From Aquirufa rosea (lineage in GTDB: Bacteria; Bacteroidota; Bacteroidia; Cytophagales; Spirosomataceae), in NCBI RefSeq assembly GCF_004118285.1, contig NZ_SDHY01000002.1:62001-126000 (forward strand): DNA of 64,000 bases, given 5' to 3'. Shown here in pieces: positions 1 to 8,290 of this stretch. The notes below the pieces were generated by a model. It saw nothing but the letters and a program-made list of their open reading frames with translations. It had not been told where the DNA came from and searched no databases. Within the stretch, counting starts at the first letter, position 1. Each line of letters begins with the position of its first letter. Made by a program: the position numbers and the translations under genes.

Positions 1-903
1 GATGATGGTATTTTTATCAATTCCCTTTGCGACCAACAATTTTCTAATCTTTCCAATTTCCAAATCTACTCCAGAAATCATACGATAATAACCTTTTACG
101 CTTTTTTGATATTTCTCTGGTGTATCAAATCGCCATAACCAGCGTGTTCTATTTTCTCCCTTTCTTACATACTCTGGTTGAGCCATAAAATCAGCATCAG
201 AAGACATGATTGGCGGAGGAATGGTGACATGTTGATACATAGTATCCAATTCAGGCTGCCAGAAATATTGGTCTAAGGCCGGGTCGTGTGCATGCGGCGC
301 ACTAAAACTCAAGGATAAACAAAATGGTTTATCTGTTGGCGCTTTGGAAATAAAATCCATGGCCTTTTGAGAGGTATATCGGGTTAAATGAACCGTATCT
401 TGACCCAAGGTTTTATAGAAATAACCCCTTCTATCTTTGTATTTCGTATTTCGATCATAATTCTCTCCTTCATCAAATAGCGTATTAAAATGCGGATATT
501 CTACACCAAATTTTCCATAAAACCCCGTGTAATACCCCGCCTTTTTAAGTAAAGCCGGATAAGACATATCCGCATAGCCTTGTTTCAAATTACCTTGTTG
601 GAACGTGTATAAATGGGTTCTCTCATATAATCCCGTAAGAATACTCGCCCGACTGGCTGCACAAATTGGCGTGGTAACAAAAGCATTTTTAAAATATATA
701 CCCTCCTTGGCCAGCTTATCCATCTCCGGCGTTTGAATAATTTTGTTTCCGGCAAAACCCATCGCATCTGCCCGGTGATCATCGGTTAAAATAAAAATAA
801 TATTTGGTCTTTGTGACTTCCCTTGCGCCAAGCTATAGATGGGGTTTTGAACCGATAAACCAAGCGCAAGAATCCAAACAGGAATCAATTGAAATACTTT
901 CAT
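1..903 (-). CDS. Sulfatase (S1 family), C-terminus cut by window edge
   Basis: About 301 residues are visible and the C-terminus lies beyond position 1. The protein starts with a hydrophobic signal peptide (about residues 1-27), so it is exported. It has the N-terminal sulfatase core: the metal-binding Asp-Asp at residues 41-42 (motif [11 protein letters not shown]) and the signature CAASR at 81-85. Cys81 is the residue converted to formylglycine in this family, where it hydrolyses sulfate esters, often on algal or animal polysaccharides. The ATG at 903 lies 2 bp after the stop of the second sulfatase, so both belong to one minus-strand operon in which this is the downstream gene. The real substrate cannot be told. 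No maturase (FGE or anSME) is in the window. Confidence 0.9.
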   Translation of the reverse strand, partial: MKVFQLIPVWILALGLSVQNPIYSLAQGKSQRPNIIFILTDDHRADAMGFAGNKIIQTPEMDKLAKEGIYFKNAFVTTPICAASRASILTGLYERTHLYTFQQGNLKQGYADMSYPALLKKAGYYTGFYGKFGVEYPHFNTLFDEGENYDRNTKYKDRRGYFYKTLGQDTVHLTRYTSQKAMDFISKAPTDKPFCLSLSFSAPHAHDPALDQYFWQPELDTMYQHVTIPPPIMSSDADFMAQPEYVRKGENRTRWLWRFDTPEKYQKSVKGYYRMISGVDLEIGKIRKLLVAKGIDKNTII

Positions 904-905
904 AT

Positions 906-2390
906 TTATTTAGTTTCTGGATATCCGGAAGAATTATCCTTGATGGGCAATCCTTGATAATTAATTTTTACATAAGGCACGGTTTCCGTGGAATCGATCA
1001 CATAATTCCATTTTTTGACATATTGTAAACCTGGCAAGAATGCGTCTTTCCGCTTTTTCAACTCATGGGATAGCATCTTGTCCAACTTACTTTCTAGCTG
1101 ATACAGCTCCTTTTTACCCACCAAATTATTCATTTGAAAAGGATCTTTTTCTCGGTCAAAAAGTAACCAAGGCCCATTCAAATCACGCACATAAGTATAT
1201 TTTTCTGTCATGACCCCACGGTATTCTTTACCTCCTCTTTTACGAGTCCATTGACCAAATGGCTGTACACAAGACAAAAGGGTATAGGAAACATCATTTT
1301 TCTTTTTCCCCTTTAAAATAGCTGAAAAGTCCTTTCCTTCCACCGATGAGGGTATCTTAATTCCAGTGAACCCTAATAAGGTAGGCATGATATCTGGAGA
1401 ATTTATCAATACCTTGGATTTTTTACCCTTCTCTCCCAATGCTTTAGGATAATGAATTAAAAACGGTACACGTACGCTTTCATCATAAGGTTGCTGTTTA
1501 TTCCAGGCCCCATGTGAACCCAGCAAATCTCCATGGTCAGAAGTAAAAACAATCAGGGTATTTTGATCCAATCCTTTATCCTTCAATGTTTGCCAAAGCT
1601 GCCCAACACAATCATCAATGGCCGTCATATGAGCATAATAACCTCTCAAATCATTTTGTACTTTGGCTACTTTATCCGCTGGAACATTATCCCTGAGTTT
1701 AAAGATTTTATTCTCATATATTTTTCGGTATTTTTCAGGTGCTGTTTGGTAAGGATCATGAGGAGAACCAATGGAAAGCACTAAAAAAAATGGATCATCA
1801 CCAGCTTGCTGCTTATTAATGTATTGACAAACATCTTGGGTTTGCGCAATGGCATCATAGGTTTCCCACATTTTTTTCTGTGGGGAATCTCCTTCATAGT
1901 AGGCCGATTTATTATAGTCATGCGTACATTCCAAAGCCTTCCAATAATCGAAACCTTGTTGACGGGTTTTAGGAATATAGGAACTACGCCCATGACCATC
2001 CACATGCCATTTTCCTAAATAGGCCGTTTGGTAACCATGAGCCTTGAATATTTTACCAATAGTAGTACGGTTAGAATCCAAGAGCACGTCATTCATGAAT
2101 ACTCCGTGGGTCAAAGGATACTGACCCGTTAAAAAAGAGGCCCGATGTGGAGAACATACAGGCATACCTGAGACGGCATGAGTTAAATTTAAACTTTTAC
2201 TTGCCAAACGATCCAGATTGGGCGTTTGTACATTTTCATCACCGGCATAACCAGTAGATTGCGCCCGCCACTGATCTACTAGGATGTAAAGAATGTTGGG
2301 TTTAGATTTTTTTTGGCCCGCAACACTCCAAGGCACCATAGCCAACAAACATAGGCTACAAATTGAAATATAGGTTAGTCGCTTTTTCAT
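906..2390 (-). CDS. Sulfatase (S1 family)
   Basis: A 494-residue exported sulfatase. A signal peptide spans about residues 1-25. The metal-site motif ILVDQWRAQ (Asp39) and the signature CSPHR at 79-83 are intact, so Cys79 should become the catalytic formylglycine. A later metal or substrate segment, [13 protein letters not shown], is also present. The length is normal for the family. It is the first gene of a two-sulfatase operon with only 2 bp before the next start, which suggests combined desulfation of one glycan. No SusC/SusD pair or glycoside hydrolase is adjacent on this side. The two proteins share the fold but are clearly divergent, so they are unlikely to be redundant copies. Confidence 0.93.
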   Translation of the reverse strand: MKKRLTYISICSLCLLAMVPWSVAGQKKSKPNILYILVDQWRAQSTGYAGDENVQTPNLDRLASKSLNLTHAVSGMPVCSPHRASFLTGQYPLTHGVFMNDVLLDSNRTTIGKIFKAHGYQTAYLGKWHVDGHGRSSYIPKTRQQGFDYWKALECTHDYNKSAYYEGDSPQKKMWETYDAIAQTQDVCQYINKQQAGDDPFFLVLSIGSPHDPYQTAPEKYRKIYENKIFKLRDNVPADKVAKVQNDLRGYYAHMTAIDDCVGQLWQTLKDKGLDQNTLIVFTSDHGDLLGSHGAWNKQQPYDESVRVPFLIHYPKALGEKGKKSKVLINSPDIMPTLLGFTGIKIPSSVEGKDFSAILKGKKKNDVSYTLLSCVQPFGQWTRKRGGKEYRGVMTEKYTYVRDLNGPWLLFDREKDPFQMNNLVGKKELYQLESKLDKMLSHELKKRKDAFLPGLQYVKKWNYVIDSTETVPYVKINYQGLPIKDNSSGYPETK

Positions 2391-2614
2391 GTATGAAAGG
2401 CAATAGTCTAGAATTTCATTAAATTTTGGAAAATCAACAAAAGTAATATCCCCTGTAGCCCAATTTCGCTTGAATGTCCAAGACTTATCTTATTTAAATA
2501 GGTTAGTAATTATATTGGTAAATATACTCTTTGTCATTAAATACCAATAATGATCAGGGAAATTAAGAAGAGGTGGGAATAAGAATAGAAGGGAAAATTG
2601 GAAACATGGAGGGA
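2391..2614. other. Gene-free leader of the sulfatase operon
   Basis: No ORF, RNA gene or repeat is convincing here. The stretch is AT-rich. The sulfatase promoter should lie in it on the minus strand, but I could not find a good TTTG-N20-TAnnTTTG pair. Confidence 0.5.
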
Positions 2615-2616
2615 AT

Positions 2617-2695
2617 AAAAAAGCTCAACCCTATCAAAGGTTGAGCTTTCCAAAATCTCTGTGTTCTATTTCTTTAACATGTTCTATCATTAAAG
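2617..2695 (-). ncRNA. Candidate small RNA C (about 79 nt)
   Basis: Read on the minus strand: a -33 TTTG (2732-2729), exactly 20 nt, and a -7 box TTTATTTG (2708-2701). Transcription should start near 2695. The sequence ATAGAACACAG lies at 2669-2659 and ends 42 nt after the -7 box. Nine nt later comes an 11-bp hairpin (arms 2649-2639 and 2630-2620) followed by six T. No usable ORF is inside. Units A and B have the same layout and the same ATAGAACACAG, but a different hairpin sequence, so the shared core is not just a recent duplication. C lies directly 3' of the TPR/LuxR regulator on the same strand. The hairpin can also terminate that gene. The existence and ends of the RNA are inferred. Confidence 0.7.
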
Positions 2696-2700
2696 ATGTA

Positions 2701-2758
2701 CAAATAAATACACCCAAAAATTGTGGTGCAAATTACAGACTGTCACATAACTGTCACA
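2701..2758 (-). promoter_or_regulatory. Promoter and tandem operator of small RNA C
   Basis: Two perfect direct repeats TGTGACAG occupy 2758-2751 and 2747-2740 (minus strand, 11-bp period, one helical turn). Seven nt separate them from TTTG (2732-2729), and 20 nt later comes TTTATTTG (2708-2701). The repeats sit where a class-II-type activator would bind. The same repeat pair recurs upstream of the neighbouring TPR/LuxR regulator, which makes that protein the likely ligand. Binding is inferred. Confidence 0.65.
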
Positions 2759-2792
2759 AAAAAGAAATACACATTTGAAGTATTTTAATTAG

Positions 2793-4445
2793 CTAAAAAT
2801 CAGACAAATAAGTAAAAATACTGACGTCAGAATTAGTCAGGTTTAACTTTTTCCTTAGTCGAATTCTAGCCATTTCCACTGCCCTTAATGACTGACCTGT
2901 TAAATTAGAAATCTCCTTAGTGCTCATATCTAATTTCAAGAAAGCGCATAGACGCCGGTCATTATTACTTAGCCCAGGGTGTGCCTCCAGTAATTTTTGA
3001 AAGAAAAATTTATGTATCTCAACGAATCGGACTTCAAATTCCTCCCAGTTTTTTGTTGAATTAAGCTTTTCTATATCTTTAGAAATACTTTTTAATAGAT
3101 GGCTAGGGTCAGAATTAGTTGGCTTTGTTGATCTTATTCGGTGAACTATTAGATTAAGTGATTCTTCCTTTTGAATGGCTTGCAAGGCATTAGAGGCCAT
3201 TTTCTTATTGACCATTTCTAGGTCTGCCTGCAACCTATCATTTTCCAACTTACTGATTTCCAATTGCTGTAATTCCTTTTCATAACCTAATTCGATTTCC
3301 TTACTACGCCGAAAATACTTCATTAAGAAATATAAAATAACGAGTATAATGACCAAGAGTAAAACAGCTAAAAGTCGCCTGGTCTTCCTTTCTTGATTCT
3401 TTTCTGCTTCTAATTTCTTAAAAATTTTTCGAGCAAATGATTTCCGATACAAAGCTTCTTTAGCTTCATCTCTTTTCATTTTTGCTTTGGAATCCAAATT
3501 TTGATTTAAATAATCCAAGGCTAATTTGGCATTCCCCTCCTTCTGATAAATCTGATATAAATGATCCGAAATTTCAGCTTCTACCTCCACTAAATCTGAC
3601 TTTTTAGCTATTTCGAGACCTTTCGTATAATAATCTAGCGCAGCATTTTTTTGATTATTTTTTTCAGAAAATTCACCCAAACTCAAATAACATGCCGCTA
3701 CCATAGGAGAATTTTCTAGCTTTTTTTGAATTTCTAGGGCTAAGTCTAAATAACTTTTTGCTTTAGCTATTTGATTTGTTTCAACATATAAAATACCCAA
3801 TGATTGAAGTAACTGTGCATAAACTAATTGGAATTCCGATTTATGCTTTGCAAAGGTAATACCAGAAAGGTAAGCTTGTTCAGCTTTAGAAAATTGCTTT
3901 TTCTCTTTATAAATATGCCCTAAATCCAAATAAATATTCAGCTGATCCTCCAAGGAAACATCCTCTTGATGTTGTTTGGCATATTGCTGTAACTTGGTAA
4001 TCCCTTGATTAAATAAACTATCCGCATGATCTAATTCTCCCAAAAACATGTGTAATACCCCTAAATTACCCATAGCTTGACCTATTCTCTTCTCATCTTG
4101 TTCCTTTTCTGCCAAATCCAAGTATTTATTTAAATATACCTCCGCTATATCATATATTCCCGCATACAAAGCCCCTCTTGTGACTTCTAAATAGCCGTCA
4201 AATCTTAGCTTGGGAATATCTAGTTTTTCAGCAAGTTTCGATGCTTCAATAGCTTCACTAATACCCAGCTTATAGTTTATTAATATATTTTTCTTAGCAA
4301 TTTGTAATTTCTGAATGACCTGTAAAGAGTCTTTGATTTTTTGACTGTCCGTCAAAATTCCCACATCGAGTGATTTCTCATTCTCGCAGGATATTGTCAA
4401 TAGGATTGTGAAAGAACACAGTAAGTACCCAAAAACAAATTTCAT
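2793..4445 (-). CDS. Membrane-anchored regulator: periplasmic TPRs, one TM helix, cytoplasmic LuxR-type HTH
   Basis: A 550-residue protein. The N-terminus is a signal or lipoprotein-like leader (hydrophobic, Cys at 20). Residues about 60-330 form tetratricopeptide repeats, with a helix-turn-helix pair about every 40 residues. A single TM helix spans about 358-378, followed by a coiled coil (380-420). A LuxR/GerE-like HTH occupies about 496-540 (core ISNLTGQSLRAVEMARIRLR). The topology puts the TPRs outside and the DNA-binding domain inside. Such one-protein sensors occur throughout Bacteroidota, but the signal is unknown. Tandem TGTGACAG operators lie both upstream of this gene (4600-4582) and upstream of small RNA C, which suggests autoregulation and control of C. 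The leader holds TGTTCTAT, complementary to C. Confidence 0.85.
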   Translation of the reverse strand: MKFVFGYLLCSFTILLTISCENEKSLDVGILTDSQKIKDSLQVIQKLQIAKKNILINYKLGISEAIEASKLAEKLDIPKLRFDGYLEVTRGALYAGIYDIAEVYLNKYLDLAEKEQDEKRIGQAMGNLGVLHMFLGELDHADSLFNQGITKLQQYAKQHQEDVSLEDQLNIYLDLGHIYKEKKQFSKAEQAYLSGITFAKHKSEFQLVYAQLLQSLGILYVETNQIAKAKSYLDLALEIQKKLENSPMVAACYLSLGEFSEKNNQKNAALDYYTKGLEIAKKSDLVEVEAEISDHLYQIYQKEGNAKLALDYLNQNLDSKAKMKRDEAKEALYRKSFARKIFKKLEAEKNQERKTRRLLAVLLLVIILVILYFLMKYFRRSKEIELGYEKELQQLEISKLENDRLQADLEMVNKKMASNALQAIQKEESLNLIVHRIRSTKPTNSDPSHLLKSISKDIEKLNSTKNWEEFEVRFVEIHKFFFQKLLEAHPGLSNNDRRLCAFLKLDMSTKEISNLTGQSLRAVEMARIRLRKKLNLTNSDVSIFTYLSDF

Positions 4446-4476
4446 AGCTAAAAAGCAATTAGTATTCAGATATTAA

Positions 4477-4484
4477 ATAGAACA
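4477..4484 (-). promoter_or_regulatory. Leader motif TGTTCTAT complementary to small RNA C
   Basis: On the minus strand the motif lies 31 nt before the ATG of the TPR/LuxR regulator, and TT follows it. The 10-nt string TGTTCTATTT is the exact reverse complement of AAATAGAACA in small RNA C. RNA pairing is an inference; the motif could instead be a DNA site. Confidence 0.5.
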
Positions 4485-4542
4485 AATTATACCATTTTTC
4501 TTCTCCCAAATCATTTCTCAAAATTTGAAAATCACAAAAGAT

Positions 4543-4600
4543 GTAAGTTAAATATCTATAAAGTGAGGAAGAAAGATGTTACTATCACATTACTGTCACA
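4543..4600 (-). promoter_or_regulatory. Probable autoregulated promoter of the TPR/LuxR regulator
   Basis: Minus strand: TGTGACAG (4600-4593), 3 nt, TGTGATAG (4589-4582), 7 nt, TTTC (4574-4571), 20 nt, TAACTTAC (4550-4543). Spacings equal those upstream of small RNA C, with one mismatch in the second repeat and weaker -33/-7 boxes. It predicts a leader of roughly 90 nt that includes the TGTTCTAT motif. Confidence 0.5.
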
Positions 4601-5022
4601 TGTGAGATAATTCATATTCAAAAACCACATAAATCAACAAACAAAGTCACAGTCATGTAGTAATTTTGCTGCCACAATTCGCCTATAATCAGACAAATTA
4701 AAAGGTTAGCTCTTAAACATTAACTATTCCAATTGCTATATTTAGTTTATTAATTTTTAAAGAATAATCCGATTATCTTCCTTGAAATACTTCCATTTTT
4801 GCTAGTAAGGTTAGCTAGTTACCATTCCAATTAGTTAGCTGAAAGACTAGTGCTGAAAAAAGTAACGGCGATACGTAAATGTAAAGAATAAAACAATTGA
4901 CAAAAAAATAAATAACCCTCATCATTTTATCCAAATTTCAAAGGCTTGCCTCAAAACTAAGGCATAATATTCTTTTAATGCGGAGTGAAAAGTAATGAGA
5001 AAACCTGTTATCCCGAATAAAA
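4601..5022. other. AT-rich gene-free stretch with a weak direct repeat
   Basis: No gene is seen. A degenerate direct repeat is visible: AAGGTTAGCT at 4702-4711 and 4807-4816, each followed within 7-15 nt by a near copy of ACYATTCCAATT. A short possible hairpin (TGCCT/AGGCA, about 4940-4970) could terminate the AraC-type gene that ends at 5023. Neither assignment is strong. Confidence 0.35.
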
Positions 5023-6225
5023 TTAATCCACAGATGCGAGTTTTTCCAAATACTCACTGGGCAATAAGCCTGTTCTTTTTTTAACAGCCGTTATAAAAGA
5101 AGTACGCGAGGCAAAGCCAACATATTTTCCAATAAATTCAATGGAGTAATTAGCAAAGTTAGGGTCTTCACTCTTAAAAGTCTTCAAATAATCTACTCGA
5201 GCGTCATTAATAAACTCATTAAAATTTTTACCCGATTCTTGATTTATAACTGCCGAAAGCAAATAGATGGGAATATTCACTTCCATGGAAAGATCAGAAA
5301 TGGTGTAGCCGATTTTGGTAAATGACTGACTTTTTTCAAAATGTTCATTTATGGTAGACCAAATATTTCTCCCTTTGTGAATACTGACAAAAGTGATTTC
5401 TTCTTCTGGTTCTACAAATTCGACAGCCTCATTTAAAGACCTAACGGGATTATTGATTTGAACCCATCCCGTCAATCCATAAAGAATTTTGGGATGGCAA
5501 AATAAGTACAAACTAATAACCAAAATCTCCACCCAAATACTTACTAAAATGAATCGACCCACAGAAATATTATAATTTAGATGCAGAACGCCTCCTACAA
5601 ATGCAACAAGTATTCCAAAAAATAAAACAGTAGCTATGATTAGATGAAATCGGAAGATCTCCTTATTTCTTTCAATCTGTAACTTTAAATTAAATATTTT
5701 ATCCTTTGATTTATATAATTCATAAAAGGTCAAAACCGAAAAAATCAATAAACAAAAAATCCGATAAAAAGGAGCCCAATTAGTTGGCAACATTCCTTCA
5801 GGCTCAGAAATATACAGCGATTTATCAAAAATTGTATTTAATATAAACGCCTTTTTTTCTTCCTGACTAAGTAGATAAAAAGGAATTCTGTTAACCATAT
5901 ATATGAGCACAGGAATAAAGTTTAACAATTCCTTTCGCAATAAAACTACCGACTGATGAAGTACTGATTTAATATACAAATAAGCAAAAGGGCCGATGCA
6001 TATGGGTGCCCAAGAATAAATTTTGTACGTGTATGGAAATTTTATGTATATATCCGTCAAAGGCAATATATTTCCTGCAGAGGTTAATACTAACATCAAA
6101 ATTAAAGCTCCTAATAATTTTGAACTTAAAGACGAATAGGATTGCCCCAAGATCAGTATGCAAGCAACTACAATTCCCAGCGTAGATACAATCAGGGTTA
6201 TGAGTATAAATGTAAAATCGTTCAA
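5023..6225 (-). CDS. Seven-helix membrane AraC-family regulator (first paralogue)
   Basis: A 400-residue protein. The N-terminal half has about seven hydrophobic helices (near 4-26, 34-56, 69-89, 101-118, 152-170, 193-215, 223-243). The C-terminus (about 300-395) is an AraC/XylS-type double HTH, with the second helix region GFASRTSFITAVKKRTGLLPSEY. It is predicted to be a receptor tethered in the inner membrane that activates transcription directly; ligand unknown. The start is TTG: an in-frame TAA lies upstream with no ATG between, and the paralogue at 6737-7930 aligns from its own TTG. Small RNA A lies about 290 bp upstream, pointing away, behind a pair of TGAACA repeats, and is the likely target. 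GTGTTCTAT is at the predicted mRNA 5' end. Confidence 0.85.
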   Translation of the reverse strand: MNDFTFILITLIVSTLGIVVACILILGQSYSSLSSKLLGALILMLVLTSAGNILPLTDIYIKFPYTYKIYSWAPICIGPFAYLYIKSVLHQSVVLLRKELLNFIPVLIYMVNRIPFYLLSQEEKKAFILNTIFDKSLYISEPEGMLPTNWAPFYRIFCLLIFSVLTFYELYKSKDKIFNLKLQIERNKEIFRFHLIIATVLFFGILVAFVGGVLHLNYNISVGRFILVSIWVEILVISLYLFCHPKILYGLTGWVQINNPVRSLNEAVEFVEPEEEITFVSIHKGRNIWSTINEHFEKSQSFTKIGYTISDLSMEVNIPIYLLSAVINQESGKNFNEFINDARVDYLKTFKSEDPNFANYSIEFIGKYVGFASRTSFITAVKKRTGLLPSEYLEKLASVD

Positions 6226-6300
6226 TTTGAAGTGTAAATGATTGTAATGTTAATTTAGAACAGTATCGTATTATTTTAAAAATTTAAGGTTTATTCCATC

Positions 6301-6309
6301 ATAGAACAC
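6301..6309 (-). promoter_or_regulatory. Leader motif GTGTTCTAT complementary to small RNA A
   Basis: On the minus strand it starts 4 nt after the -7 box, so it should lie at the mRNA 5' end, about 75 nt before the TTG start. It is the exact reverse complement of ATAGAACAC in A, and a G-U pair can extend it by one. Pairing is inferred. Confidence 0.55.
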
Positions 6310-6313
6310 CTAA

Positions 6314-6345
6314 AGAAATTATAATACCCATGCGTTTGACAACAA
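6314..6345 (-). promoter_or_regulatory. Probable promoter of the first AraC-type regulator
   Basis: Minus strand: TTG at 6345-6343 (21-nt spacer) or 6342-6340 (18-nt spacer), then TAATTTCT at 6321-6314, which matches TAnnTTTG at four of six fixed positions. No TGAACA repeat is next to it. Confidence 0.4.
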
Positions 6346-6441
6346 TTGATATTGATAATATCCTATTTTAAAGTAAAACTAGAAAAAAACGCAGGGAACA
6401 AACGACAAAGAGAGCACCATGATGTCCAAAATCTTGAAATT

Positions 6442-6507
6442 TGAACACAAATTCCCCAAAAGTGAACAAGAAGCTCTTGTACACTAAAATTGGGGTGGCT
6501 AATTTCG
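6442..6507 (+). promoter_or_regulatory. Promoter and tandem operator of small RNA A
   Basis: TGAACA at 6442-6447 and 6463-6468 (21 bp apart, two helical turns, as expected for AraC-type half-sites). Then 7 nt, CTTG (6476-6479), 20 nt and TAATTTCG (6500-6507). The arrangement is nearly identical at unit B. Confidence 0.65.
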
Positions 6508-6512
6508 ACTTT

Positions 6513-6592
6513 ATTTGTTTTAGGAACAGATAGAACTATAGAACACAGTTTTTGGTAATCCTTTGGCTTATAGCTGAAGGATTATTTTTTTT
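6513..6592 (+). ncRNA. Candidate small RNA A (about 80 nt)
   Basis: Transcription should start a few nt after the -7 box at 6500-6507. ATAGAACACAG occupies 6538-6548 and ends 41 nt after the -7 box, exactly as in B. After 7 nt comes a 13-bp hairpin with a 3-nt loop (arms 6556-6568 and 6572-6584, two G-U pairs), then eight T (6585-6592). Upstream of the motif, A and B also share TTTAG(G/A)AACAGATA. No ORF with a plausible start is inside. It lies between the two AraC-type genes, antisense to both. Confidence 0.75.
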
Positions 6593-6736
6593 GCATCTAC
6601 AGCTAAAATTTATTTAATGTAATTTACAAATACAAATTTTCTATTCCTCAATCTAACATTTTACTAAATACTTAAATAAAAAAGCTTCAGATTCCTCTGA
6701 AGCTTTTTAGATAATAAGTAGTAAATAAACATTTAA
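6593..6736. promoter_or_regulatory. Spacer with a small inverted repeat after the second AraC-type gene
   Basis: An inverted repeat, AAAGCTTCAGA and TCTGAAGCTTT, lies at about 6681-6707 and is followed on the minus strand by T-rich sequence. It is a plausible terminator for the gene ending at 6737. Nothing else is seen. Confidence 0.5.
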
Positions 6737-7930
6737 TCAATCCAATTGATCTAAATAATCTTTAGGTAACAAACCGGTTCTTTTTTTAATAGCTGTAATG
6801 AATGAGGTACGGGAGGCAAAACCAATTTTTTGACCTATGTATTCGTTGGAATAACTTTCAAAAAATGGATCTTCCTTTTTAAAGGTTTTCAAATACTCAA
6901 TTCGAATATCATTGATAAATTCATTGAAATTCTTTCCTGCCTCTTGGTTTATAACTGCGGAAATCAGATACATGGGAATATTGATTTCTGTGGAAAGATC
7001 CACGATAGTGTATCCAATTTTGGTAAATGATCTCTTTTTTTGCAAATGTTCATTGATGGTCAACCAAATATTTCTCCCTTTATGAATACTGACATGGGAG
7101 ATTTCTTCATCCTCCTCCATGATACCCACTGCCTCTTGTAAACTTCTTACTGGATTATTTATTTGAATCCATCCTATCAATCCATATAGAATATTAGGCG
7201 TTGAAAATAAGTAAATACTGATAACTAATATTTCTACCCATAAACTTATAAGAAATATCCCATTAGCTTGTATGTTAAATTTTACTTGAATGATCACACC
7301 TAAAATGGCAGCGATTAATCCCCAAAATAAAATGGAAGTAATAATCCAATGAAAACGATATATATCTTGATTGTTGGAATTAATATCCTTAAGATTAAAT
7401 ATTTTTTTTCTAGATTTAATTAACTCATAAACGGTAAAGATGGTAATAGTCAACAAATAGATAAATCGAATAATTGGTGCCCATTGTATAGGAAGCAATC
7501 CTTCAGGTTCGGTTAAATACAATGTTTTATCTTGATATGTTCTTAGGATAAACTGCATTTTTTCACCATCGGAAAGAAGATAGAATGGGATTCTATTGAG
7601 CATATAAAGCAGCACAGGTAAAAACAATAAAAATTCTTTTCGGCGTAATCTTACGGATTGGTGTAAGACCGATTTTATATACAAGTAGGCAAAAGGAGCA
7701 ATAGAAAATGGCGCCCAAGCAAATATTTTATATGAGTTGGGGTATTCTAGATATATACTCGTCGTTGACATGGATAAGCCAATGGAGGTACAGCATAAAG
7801 ATATGAGTAATCCAGCGAGTAGCTTCGAGCTTAAAAATGAAATGGATTGTCCAAAAAGTAGTATGGAACTTACAATAAACCCGAGCGATGATAAAACAAG
7901 GGTGATAATTAAATAGGTTAAATTAGTCAA
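6737..7930 (-). CDS. Seven-helix membrane AraC-family regulator (second paralogue)
   Basis: A 397-residue protein that is collinear with the product of 5023-6225 and very similar to it, especially in the last 100 residues (HKGRNIW, NQEAGKNFNEFIND, GFASRTSFITAIKKRTGLLP). It has seven N-terminal TM helices and a C-terminal AraC-type HTH, so it should be a membrane receptor-regulator. The start is TTG, because an in-frame TAG lies two codons upstream. Small RNA B lies about 360 bp upstream and divergent, with TGAACA-type repeats. GTGTTCTATTA lies at the predicted 5' end of its mRNA. It is probably a tandem duplicate that diverged in the sensing half. Confidence 0.85.
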   Translation of the reverse strand: MTNLTYLIITLVLSSLGFIVSSILLFGQSISFLSSKLLAGLLISLCCTSIGLSMSTTSIYLEYPNSYKIFAWAPFSIAPFAYLYIKSVLHQSVRLRRKEFLLFLPVLLYMLNRIPFYLLSDGEKMQFILRTYQDKTLYLTEPEGLLPIQWAPIIRFIYLLTITIFTVYELIKSRKKIFNLKDINSNNQDIYRFHWIITSILFWGLIAAILGVIIQVKFNIQANGIFLISLWVEILVISIYLFSTPNILYGLIGWIQINNPVRSLQEAVGIMEEDEEISHVSIHKGRNIWLTINEHLQKKRSFTKIGYTIVDLSTEINIPMYLISAVINQEAGKNFNEFINDIRIEYLKTFKKEDPFFESYSNEYIGQKIGFASRTSFITAIKKRTGLLPKDYLDQLD

Positions 7931-8008
7931 ATCCTATAGTTTTTTAAATCCAACAATTACGATATCACCAAAAAAGTGATACCAAAAATCATACAACCAT
8001 AGTATTTA

Positions 8009-8017
8009 ATAGAACAC
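8009..8017 (-). promoter_or_regulatory. Leader motif GTGTTCTAT complementary to small RNA B
   Basis: Minus strand, 3 nt after a weak -7 box TCTATTCG (8028-8021) and about 78 nt before the TTG start. With the next two bases it gives GTGTTCTATTA, the exact reverse complement of TAATAGAACAC in B (11 bp, the longest of all pairs). Confidence 0.55.
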
Positions 8018-8220
8018 TGACGAATAGACCCCTGAAAACCTAGCTTGTAAGCTTGAACACATCCAAGTGAAATTCAATCATTTGATACCTGAAATTACAC
8101 TTTTTCATTCAAAAAACAAAAACGAAATCGCTTAATTATCAAATAGTTACGTATAACAGCATCAATTTTAATCTTGGTAATGTTCAAAATCAAAAAATAT
8201 GGTCAGCAGATTTCTAATTA

Positions 8221-8285
8221 TGAACTTTATTTGAATTTATTGAACATATACCATTTGTGGACAAAAAATACCCTATTTAATTTCG
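8221..8285 (+). promoter_or_regulatory. Promoter and tandem operator of small RNA B
   Basis: TGAAC at 8221 and TGAACA at 8241-8246 (20 bp apart, with a weaker TGAAT at 8232), then 7 nt, TTTG (8254-8257), 20 nt and TAATTTCG (8278-8285). The 7-nt and 20-nt spacings and the -7 box are the same as for A. Confidence 0.65.
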
Positions 8286-8290
8286 TGGAT

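Noticed and set aside
804-1028. Plus-strand ORFs inside the sulfatase, secDF, GH63 and tamB genes
   Set aside because: They are shadows of strong minus-strand coding sequences with motifs, and none has a recognisable protein feature.
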